In this document: positions 1-5,133 of the stretch, piece by piece
Layout: each line of letters opens with the position of its first letter
How positions within the stretch are numbered: position 1 is the stretch's first letter
Assembly: GCA_020201015.1 (NCBI GenBank)
Contig: JAIVHN010000256.1
Coordinates: forward strand, 1-5,997
Reading direction: 5' to 3'
DNA length: 5,997 nt
Origin: Spirochaeta sp.
GTDB lineage: Bacteria; Spirochaetota; Spirochaetia; DSM-27196; SLAA01
Program-made: the position numbers and the translations under genes
The notes under the pieces: model-generated
Told to the model about the DNA's origin: nothing
Database searches by the model: none
Seen by the model: the letters and a program-made list of their open reading frames with translations, nothing else

Positions 1-1464
1 AAGAGCCGGCCCTACGGCGAGAATACCAGCAACGTAGTGTTTGGAATCATTACCAACCAGCTTTCTTCGGTTCCGACCCCGCTGCGTCGTGTCATTATTC
101 TGTCAGACCCAACCGTGGACATGGGCTCGCTTGCCGAGCCTGAGTGTCGCCGTATAAACGCCGCTTTAGACATGGCGGAAACCGAGGGCATTCCGGTTGA
201 ATGGTTGCCAATATCTGGTGGAGCAAAAATTGACATGGAAAGCGGCACCGAGAACCTTGACTGGACGGCGCGTACCGTACGCCGAATAATTGAGTTCACT
301 CAGGCAGGCGGCGAGATCAACATCATTGTAGCAGGTATCAACGTTGGAGCTCAGTCTTACTGGAATGCAGAGGCTACCATGCTCATGCATACCCGCGGTG
401 TACTGATCATGACCGAGGATGCTTCCATGCTGCTGACCGGCAAGAAAGCGCTTGATTTCTCAGGCAGTGTCTCTGCAGAGAACAATGTGGGCGTTGGTGG
501 CGTTGAGAAAATTATGGGGCCGAACGGCCAGGCACAGCTGCGGGTGAAGAACCTGTACGATGCGTACAGCGCACTGTACAACCACTACGCAATGAGTTAC
601 GCGGTGAGCACCACTGCGGCAGGCGTTGGCGAGGCGGCCAGGACCGGCGCAGGATCGGCCATGCCCACAAGCGACCCAAGCAATCGCGACATTACTGAGC
701 ACCCTTACTCCGACCCTCTTGGTCAAGGCTTTACTAAGATTGGTGATATTTTTTCGTTGACGCTCAACCCGGAACGCAAAAAGGCCTTTGAGATGCGTCA
801 GGTGATGTCGGCGGTCAAAGACCAGGACAGCAACCACTGTGAGCGCTGGCTTGAAATGAAGGACGCCGAGACGGCAATTGTTTGGGAAACTCGCCTTGGC
901 GGCTACCAGGTTGGACTCATTGGAATTGAGAGCCGCTCATTGGCTCGGCTTGGTGAAATCCCCCATGACGGCCCGGAAAGCTGGAGCGGAGGCACACTGT
1001 TTCCGCAGAGTTCCAAAAAGGTAGCACGTGCGCTCAATGCCTTCAGTAACCGGGTACCGGCGGTTATACTGGCCAACCTCTCTGGATTTGACGGCTCACC
1101 TGAGTCGCTCCGCAAACTGCAACTTGAGTACGGTGCCGAGATCGGACGCGCGGTAGTAAACTTTAAGGGACCCATTATCTTTATTATTACCGCTCGTTAT
1201 CACGGCGGCGCCTACGTTGTATTTTCTAAGGCTCTCAACAGTCAATTGCATTCGGTTGCCATTGAAGGCTCCTACGCCTCGGTTATTGGCGGAGCACCAG
1301 CTGCCGCGGTCGTGTTCCCACGGGCTGTCGAGCAGGATACCAAAAAGGATCCACGTGTACAGAAGGTCCACTCGGTAGAGCGGGCCAAACAGGTGGGATC
1401 AATTGATGAGATCATTCCTGCTTCGCAGTTGCGAGAATATGTAATAGGCCGACTGAACGGTTAG
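1..1464 (+). CDS. Biotin-dependent acyl-CoA carboxylase, carboxyltransferase C-terminal part (5' partial)
   Basis: The reading frame is open from base 1 to the TAG at 1462-1464 (487 residues), so the gene starts outside the window. The GTG at 37 is internal, because the codons before it already read as protein (SRPYGENTSN). The product is a carboxyltransferase of the crotonase fold, which moves CO2 from carboxybiotin to an acyl-CoA in the cytoplasm. Supporting motifs are VAGINVGAQSYWNAEATMLM, then ASMLLTGKKALDFSGSVSAE (N-lobe), and later GFDGSPESLRKLQLEYGAEI, FIITARYHGGAYVVF and EGSYASVIGGAPAAAVVF (C-lobe). The C-lobe motifs match the usual acyl-CoA-binding and oxyanion-hole segment. The chain ends soon after VGSIDEIIPASQLREYV, as these enzymes do. 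The long interval between the lobes resembles large fused acetyl- or propionyl-CoA carboxylases, so biotin carboxylase and biotin-carrier domains may lie upstream, but this is inferred. The exact acyl-CoA substrate cannot be read from this fragment. Confidence 0.88.
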   Translation, partial: KSRPYGENTSNVVFGIITNQLSSVPTPLRRVIILSDPTVDMGSLAEPECRRINAALDMAETEGIPVEWLPISGGAKIDMESGTENLDWTARTVRRIIEFTQAGGEINIIVAGINVGAQSYWNAEATMLMHTRGVLIMTEDASMLLTGKKALDFSGSVSAENNVGVGGVEKIMGPNGQAQLRVKNLYDAYSALYNHYAMSYAVSTTAAGVGEAARTGAGSAMPTSDPSNRDITEHPYSDPLGQGFTKIGDIFSLTLNPERKKAFEMRQVMSAVKDQDSNHCERWLEMKDAETAIVWETRLGGYQVGLIGIESRSLARLGEIPHDGPESWSGGTLFPQSSKKVARALNAFSNRVPAVILANLSGFDGSPESLRKLQLEYGAEIGRAVVNFKGPIIFIITARYHGGAYVVFSKALNSQLHSVAIEGSYASVIGGAPAAAVVFPRAVEQDTKKDPRVQKVHSVERAKQVGSIDEIIPASQLREYVIGRLNG

Positions 1465-1465
1465 T

Positions 1466-1506
1466 GGCTTTTCGAAGCCTTATGGACTCACCCGGAAACG
1501 GGTGAG
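1466..1506. terminator. Two adjacent tetraloop hairpins at a convergent gene junction (possible terminator or mRNA 3' end)
   Basis: Just after the carboxylase stop codon, GGCTT (1466-1470) pairs with AAGCC (1475-1479) around a TTCG loop. Seven bases later CTCACCCG (1487-1494) pairs with CGGGTGAG (1499-1506) around a GAAA loop (8 bp). The second hairpin lies inside the last codons of the opposing oxidoreductase gene. Neither is followed by a clear T-run on either strand, so a classical intrinsic terminator is not shown. The position between converging genes suggests an mRNA 3'-end structure. Confidence 0.4.
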
Positions 1507-2553
1507 GTTCAAGATATGATTCACCGCGGATCGAGCGTCTTTGGCGCTCGAGACCGGGGTGTAGTCAGGGTCGCGGAAACATTTGACAGCGTCTTGGAGC
1601 ATGTTACGGAAGTACCCGGTCTCTTGTAGCGGCGTTGCGTCGGTGCAGACCAGCGACCGGTACCCCTCATAGTGCGGGCTTTCCACGCTTTGCCAGTACT
1701 CACGCACACCGTTACCTACCCGAATGCGCCCACGCTCAAAACTCAGTTCAATCTCAAAGTTAAGATGATCACGCCCCGCACCAATCTCCAGCAGCACGTC
1801 GGCATTACCGGCAGTGGCCACCACGTACGCGGTACCCTTTCGTGTCCGGAGCCACCCGTGCAGGCGTGCCCGCCGGAGTTTCGCGCCAGCAAGAAACGAG
1901 GCCGCGTCCAGAATGTGGGTACCGTCATGCATCAGCATGCGGTCAAGGCGTGTGGTGCGTCCAAAATAGAGATTGCAACGAATGGAAAGGAGCTCGCCGT
2001 AACGCCCATCCTCAACCGCACGCCGCGCCTCAATATAATCCTCCGAGTAGCGCCGTTCATGGTTCACCACGATCCGAGTGCCGTAGCGTTCGGTTAGCTG
2101 CACAATGCGACGTGCATCGAGCATGGTATGTGCAATTGGCTTCTCACACACTATCACCGGCACCGTCGGGGCTGCTGCGGCTGCAATCTCGGCATGGCTG
2201 TCCGGATGAGTCGCAATGCACAGAATGTCCGGCTTCACGGCTTTGAGCAGCGAGTGCACGTCGGTGAAGACCGAAAGACAGTCCCAGCGGTCAACAAAGT
2301 CGAGCCTGCGCTCCGGGTCATTGTCCGCACCTGCAATCAGCCTGCAGTCAGGGTTCGCCAGAATAGCCCCGACGTGCGTGCAGGGCTTCTCACGCCGCTC
2401 ATCTTGCTCCAGCATAGAGCCAATGCGTCCAAGCCCAACGACAGCCACCTGTATAGGTCCGCTATATCTATCTGCTCCGGCATCTCGTGCATGCGGCAAT
2501 ATCTCGTCGGTTGCGTTTGCCCCCGCCCCGTTCGTCTCGTTGCTCTTTTTCAT
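1480..2553 (-). CDS. Gfo/Idh/MocA-family NAD(P)-dependent oxidoreductase
   Basis: This is a complete two-domain oxidoreductase that probably oxidises or reduces a sugar, inositol or related polyol with NAD(P) in the cytoplasm; the substrate cannot be told. An N-terminal Rossmann fold shows VVGLGRIG near residues 39-46 (counted from the GTG at 2556), followed by the family's EKP signature (CEKPIA, about 137-142), VNHERRY (164-170) and HDGTHILD (210-217), where the His of THxxD is the expected catalytic residue. Length (357 residues) is normal for the family. I chose the ATG at 2551-2553. A GTG directly upstream (2554-2556) is also in frame. No clear ribosome-binding site precedes either. About 33 residues before the Rossmann fold are Asn/Ala/Gly/Asp-rich and look like an unstructured extension, so a later start is possible, although no in-frame ATG is there. 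The gene converges on the carboxylase and diverges from the tRNA-Val at 2622. Confidence 0.88.
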   Translation of the reverse strand: MKKSNETNGAGANATDEILPHARDAGADRYSGPIQVAVVGLGRIGSMLEQDERREKPCTHVGAILANPDCRLIAGADNDPERRLDFVDRWDCLSVFTDVHSLLKAVKPDILCIATHPDSHAEIAAAAAPTVPVIVCEKPIAHTMLDARRIVQLTERYGTRIVVNHERRYSEDYIEARRAVEDGRYGELLSIRCNLYFGRTTRLDRMLMHDGTHILDAASFLAGAKLRRARLHGWLRTRKGTAYVVATAGNADVLLEIGAGRDHLNFEIELSFERGRIRVGNGVREYWQSVESPHYEGYRSLVCTDATPLQETGYFRNMLQDAVKCFRDPDYTPVSSAKDARSAVNHILNLTRFRVSP

Positions 2554-2571
2554 CACCGCATTCTACTGTGC

Positions 2572-2600
2572 TTGCATTCGACTCGTCCAGCTGTTATAGT
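2572..2600 (+). promoter_or_regulatory. Sigma70-like promoter of the first tRNA-Val
   Basis: TTGCAT (2572-2577) and TATAGT (2595-2600) are separated by exactly 17 bp, close to the TTGACA/TATAAT consensus. A start about 7 nt downstream would give a leader of roughly 15 nt before the mature tRNA at 2622, a normal length for RNase P processing. This is pattern-based only. Confidence 0.6.
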
Positions 2601-2621
2601 ATTTCTGACACACGAAAACCC

Positions 2622-2693
2622 GGGCGTATAACTCAGTGGGAGAGTGCTACCTTCACACGGTAGAAGTCACTGGTTCAAATCCAGTTACGCCCA
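2622..2693 (+). tRNA. tRNA-Val (anticodon CAC), upstream copy
   Basis: All arms of a 72-nt cloverleaf can be drawn. The acceptor is GGGCGTA/TACGCCC. The D arm is ACTC/GAGT around AGTGGGA. The anticodon stem is CTACC/GGTAG with loop TTCACAC, so the anticodon is CAC (Val, reading GUG). The variable loop is AAGTC. The T arm is ACTGG/CCAGT with loop TTCAAAT. The discriminator is A at 2693. All stems are fully paired. The 3' CCA is not encoded (ATTC follows), so it must be added by nucleotidyltransferase. The gene has a good promoter of its own and lies just upstream of the AbiE module. Confidence 0.96.
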
Positions 2694-2764
2694 TTCCTTC
2701 CCCCTACATTCATTCAGAGCTACGGTTCCGAGACGAGACGCATTTTCGAGTTGTGGTGACGCAC

Positions 2765-2816
2765 CATGTCATAAACCGTTGACACTTATCAATATCTGTA
2801 TACACTTTATGACATG
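2765..2816 (+). promoter_or_regulatory. 52-bp imperfect palindrome: candidate AbiEi operator
   Basis: CATGTCATAAA (2765-2775) and TTTATGACATG (2806-2816) form a perfect 11-bp inverted repeat with a 30-bp centre. The inside continues the symmetry imperfectly, with 19 of 26 positions complementary about the axis at 2790/2791. The promoter hexamers fall between the arms, and the right arm includes the ATG of the antitoxin gene. AbiEi antitoxins in streptococci are known to repress their own operon by binding inverted repeats at the promoter, so this is a natural operator candidate. The repeat is seen; the binding is inferred. Confidence 0.65.
2779..2806 (+). promoter_or_regulatory. Promoter of the abiE operon, predicted to give a leaderless mRNA
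   Basis: A perfect TTGACA -35 box (2779-2784) precedes TACACT (2801-2806) at 16 bp. TATACA at 2799-2804 overlaps it but would leave only 14 bp. With TACACT as the -10 box, transcription would begin at about 2813-2814, exactly at the antitoxin ATG. That fits the absence of any Shine-Dalgarno-like sequence before this ATG. Confidence 0.55.
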
Positions 2817-3422
2817 CCAAACCAAACCCAGCGAGAGCGCCTCATTGAACTTCTTGAATCTTCTTCGGTTCTGAAAGCCAGCGCGATCGTGAACCATGGG
2901 ATCGATCGGAAGACAGTCCAGCGCATGGTTCAGACCGGCGAGATTCAGCGCATAGGCCGAGGGCTGTATAGCCTTTCCGACTACGAAGTTGACAGCTACC
3001 ATTCCTATGTTGAAGCCCAGTTGCTTGTCGAAACTGGCGTGATATGCCTTCTGTCGGCGCTTTCCTTTCACGCGATAGGAACGCAGACCCCACGCTATGT
3101 ATGGCTTGCCGTCTCCCGTCCGTCCCGAATTCCCAAGATTGAAGGCCTGCCGGTGAAGATTGTCACCTTTTCAGAACCTGCGTTTTCAGCAGGTATCGAG
3201 GAGCATCAAATCGAAGGGGCGACGGTAAAAGTGTACTCGCCAGCCAAGACTGTCGCGGATTGCTTCAAATTCCGAAACAAGCTCGGAACCGACGTCGCAA
3301 TAGAGGCCCTGCGCGAAGCCGTAAGGGAGAAGAATGTGAGTCCGGATGAACTGCTGCGGTTCGCGGACATCTGCAGGGTGCGTAGCGTCTTGGTGCCGTA
3401 TCTTGAGGGGGTCATGCAATGA
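2814..3422 (+). CDS. abiEi: AbiEi-like antitoxin / transcriptional autorepressor (type IV toxin-antitoxin)
   Basis: This 202-residue protein has the build of AbiEi antitoxins. The first ~55 residues form a winged helix-turn-helix (RERLIELL, then IVNHGIDRKTVQRMVQTGEI and the wing IQRIGRGLYSL). A longer C-terminal domain follows, with the family-like segments CLLSALSFHAIGTQTPRYVW and VKVYSPAKTVADCFKFRNKL. In known AbiE systems the antitoxin counters the toxin without a stable complex (type IV) and represses the operon through its N-terminal domain. The ATG at 2814 is the only sensible start and lies inside the palindrome's right arm, with no Shine-Dalgarno before it, which suggests leaderless translation. 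The last bases overlap the toxin start by 4 nt (ATGA), so the two are translationally coupled. The assignment rests on recognised motifs and the toxin partner, not on a search. Confidence 0.87.
   Translation: MPNQTQRERLIELLESSSVLKASAIVNHGIDRKTVQRMVQTGEIQRIGRGLYSLSDYEVDSYHSYVEAQLLVETGVICLLSALSFHAIGTQTPRYVWLAVSRPSRIPKIEGLPVKIVTFSEPAFSAGIEEHQIEGATVKVYSPAKTVADCFKFRNKLGTDVAIEALREAVREKNVSPDELLRFADICRVRSVLVPYLEGVMQ
3405..3422 (+). promoter_or_regulatory. Ribosome-binding site and ATGA coupling junction of the toxin gene
   Basis: GAGGGG (3405-3410) lies 8 nt before the toxin ATG at 3419, inside the last codons of the antitoxin. The toxin ATG overlaps the antitoxin TGA (3420-3422). This fixes the toxin start and supports coupled translation. 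The strong site contrasts with the antitoxin start, which has none. Confidence 0.75.
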
Positions 3423-4330
3423 AAGGAGAGCCAAGGAACATCCCGGCGTCCGTTCGAGCCAGACTGCTGAACCTAAGCAGAGAGCGGCAGGAAGACTTTA
3501 ATCTGACGCTAACTCGCTACGTATCTGAACGATTCCTATACCGGGTCGGCGAGTCGCCGTGCAGACAAAACTATGTACTCAAGGGTGCTATGCTACTGAC
3601 GGTTAGCCTCGACCAGTTACGTTATCGCCCAACTCGAGACATAGACATGCTACGAACAGGAAGTGAAGACGAAGCGTCGATACGGGCCGATATAGAGACC
3701 ATTTGTTCGGTTGACGGAGACTCAGATGGGCTGCTTTTCGACTCGGCACACGCCACAGTCGAGCCGATCCGGGGAAACAACCGCGACCAGGGGATGCGAA
3801 TCAGGATTCCGGTGCAGCTCGGTAGCGCACGTATTCGGCTGCAGATCGACCTGGGATTTGGCGATGTCGTGTATCCGGCTCCGGAATCCATAACATTTAA
3901 GGCGCTTCTCAATCAGAGCGAGCCTAAGATACTCGCCTATCCACTGGAGGCAGTGATTGCGGAGAAGTTCGAAGCGATTGTCTCAATTGGGATGGCCACG
4001 AGTCGCATGAAGGACTTCTTTGATGTCTACGTCCTCGCGACTACATGTGAATTCAACCAATCTGCCCTGCTTCGCTCGATAGAGGCTACCTTCCAACGAC
4101 GGAAGACCCAATTGCCGACTGTGCTCCCGACAGTGCTTGGCGAGGAGCTGTTGCAGGACACTGCCAAGCAAACCCAATGGAGTGCGTTTGCACGTCGGAT
4201 CGAACAAGATCCCGCTCAGTTAACCCTTGCGGTCGTCCTTGAGTGGGTGCGACGCTTCCTGCGCATCACCTGGGACGAGACCTTTGCGGCTTCAGTCTCA
4301 GCGTGGACACCGGGAGAAGGGTGGCATTGA
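3419..4330 (+). CDS. abiEii: AbiEii/AbiGii-family nucleotidyltransferase toxin
   Basis: This 303-residue protein is an AbiEii-type toxin of the polymerase-beta-like nucleotidyltransferase superfamily. The core motifs are present. Motif I spans LKGAMLL (54-60) to the metal-binding TRDID (72-76, D74 and D76). A third acidic strand is LQIDLGFGD (D144). The C-terminal catalytic segment is AEKFEAIVSIGMATSRMKDF followed by FD (181-202, including K183, K198, D199 and D202). Known members bind NTPs and, when unopposed, stop growth reversibly. The related MenT toxins transfer nucleotides to tRNA 3' ends, but the target here is unknown. The gene overlaps the antitoxin by 4 nt. All expected catalytic residues look intact and the length is normal, so the toxin is probably active. 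Oddly, its TGA (4328-4330) is only 2 nt before a tRNA-Val gene, so transcripts must run into that tRNA unless they end early. Confidence 0.92.
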   Translation: MKGEPRNIPASVRARLLNLSRERQEDFNLTLTRYVSERFLYRVGESPCRQNYVLKGAMLLTVSLDQLRYRPTRDIDMLRTGSEDEASIRADIETICSVDGDSDGLLFDSAHATVEPIRGNNRDQGMRIRIPVQLGSARIRLQIDLGFGDVVYPAPESITFKALLNQSEPKILAYPLEAVIAEKFEAIVSIGMATSRMKDFFDVYVLATTCEFNQSALLRSIEATFQRRKTQLPTVLPTVLGEELLQDTAKQTQWSAFARRIEQDPAQLTLAVVLEWVRRFLRITWDETFAASVSAWTPGEGWH

Positions 4331-4332
4331 TC

Positions 4333-4404
4333 GGGCGATTAACTCAGTGGGAGAGTGCCACCTTCACACGGTAGAACTCGGCAGTTCAAATCTGCCATCG
4401 CCCA
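4333..4404 (+). tRNA. tRNA-Val (anticodon CAC), downstream diverged copy attached to the abiE operon
   Basis: This is a 72-nt cloverleaf with acceptor GGGCGAT/ATCGCCC, D arm ACTC/GAGT, anticodon loop TTCACAC (CAC, Val), T arm GGCAG/CTGCC with loop TTCAAAT, discriminator A, and no encoded CCA. Compared with the tRNA at 2622, the D arm and anticodon loop are identical. The acceptor's last two pairs and much of the T stem differ by changes on both strands that keep pairing, which suggests a structurally maintained gene. However, the anticodon stem CCACC/GGTAG has a C28-A42 mismatch, and position 46 is C instead of G. The gene starts 2 nt after the toxin stop. I see no promoter in the end of the toxin gene, so it probably depends on abiE transcription or read-through from further upstream. 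The opposing ankyrin gene ends 26 nt downstream. Confidence 0.9.
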
Positions 4405-4430
4405 GACGTTCATTTGTTTAGTGCCAGTTC

Positions 4431-5084
4431 TTAGGGTCCAGCATGCTCGGCTCCGGCATCTATCAGTAGCTGGAGGACAGCCGGGTTCGGGTTATGGGCG
4501 GCTGCGTTATTGAGTGGTGTTGCACCAAGGTCTGAGCGAGCATCTACATCGGCCCCGGCATCAAGCAGCACCTGAATTACTGCGGGGTTTTCATTGTAGC
4601 GGGCGGCAAATATCAGAGGTGTCCAGCCGGTAGCGCTGCGAGCGTGTACATCGGCCCCGGAATCAATAAGTATTTGAGCTACCGATGGGCTCTCATTATA
4701 GCGGGCAGCAAGTAACAGCGGTGTCCAGTCATCACGAGTGCGTGCGTTCACCTCGGCGCCAGCATGCAAAAGTATCTGAACAGCAGCAGGGTGTTTGTTG
4801 TACTGGGCGGCAGCTATAAGCGCAGTCCAGCCATAAGGGTCACTGGCGTTGGCATGAGCTCCGGCATTGAGAAGTATCTGCAGGACCGACGGGTCCGGGT
4901 TATAGGCGGCGGCATGCATCAGTGGAGTCCAGCCAAAACTGTCAGCGATGTTGGGGTTGACTCCAGCATTGGTAAGCTGGCGTACCGCGGCTGGAGAACC
5001 GTCCGCTGCCGCTGAAATAATACTGTTAGCCTGCACAACAACAGGCGCCAGTAAAAGGAGCCCCACTAACACTGCGTGCTTCAT
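4431..5084 (-). CDS. Secreted ankyrin-repeat protein
   Basis: This 217-residue protein begins with a signal peptide: MKH, a hydrophobic run to about residue 17, and a likely cleavage after VQA (19). The mature part should therefore be periplasmic or exported. The rest is six ankyrin repeats with the signature GWTPLxxAA...LLxAGAdvnAr. Repeat boundaries are about residues 22-50, 51-84, 85-118, 119-152, 153-186 and 187-217. The four full repeats are 34 residues long instead of the canonical 33, with a conserved YNxxPxV insertion between the two helices. Ankyrin repeats bind other proteins; the partner is unknown. The ATG at 5084 is supported by an upstream purine-rich AAGGAAGAGGA. The gene follows the 5134-5757 gene by 49 nt on the same strand, so co-transcription is plausible. 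The last repeat is capped by only a few residues (AEHAGP). Confidence 0.9.
   Translation of the reverse strand: MKHAVLVGLLLLAPVVVQANSIISAAADGSPAAVRQLTNAGVNPNIADSFGWTPLMHAAAYNPDPSVLQILLNAGAHANASDPYGWTALIAAAQYNKHPAAVQILLHAGAEVNARTRDDWTPLLLAARYNESPSVAQILIDSGADVHARSATGWTPLIFAARYNENPAVIQVLLDAGADVDARSDLGATPLNNAAAHNPNPAVLQLLIDAGAEHAGP
4434..4934 (-). repeat. 102-bp tandem repeats encoding the ankyrin units
   Basis: Four full 102-bp units and a shortened fifth run in register through the ankyrin gene, each starting at a Gly codon (GWTPL, GWTAL, DWTPL, GWTPL, GATPL). They are diverged at DNA level but clearly the same unit, most visibly in the AARYNExP / ILLDAGAD segments. Recombination between units would add or remove whole 34-residue repeats without breaking the frame. 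Confidence 0.75.
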
Positions 5085-5133
5085 TGTCCTCTTCCTTCTC
5101 TGGTGCGTTTGCGGACCTTGGTACTATTTCGGA

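Noticed and set aside
37..39. GTG as the start of the carboxyltransferase
   Set aside because: The frame continues upstream to the window edge with sensible residues, and the protein would lack the beginning of the carboxyltransferase domain.
1672..2631. Several plus-strand open frames opposite the oxidoreductase
   Set aside because: They overlap a well-supported minus-strand gene, lack recognisable motifs and have Arg/Ser/Cys-rich shadow-like composition.
2644..2874. Plus-strand open frame running from the first tRNA into the antitoxin gene
   Set aside because: It overlaps the tRNA, the promoter and the antitoxin start in another frame and has no family motif.
2622..4404. The two tRNA-Val genes as attL/attR of an integrated island
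   Set aside because: Both are complete tRNAs with compensated differences, there is no integrase between them, and the longest identical run is under 20 bases; a classical att repeat would be an identical tRNA 3' end.
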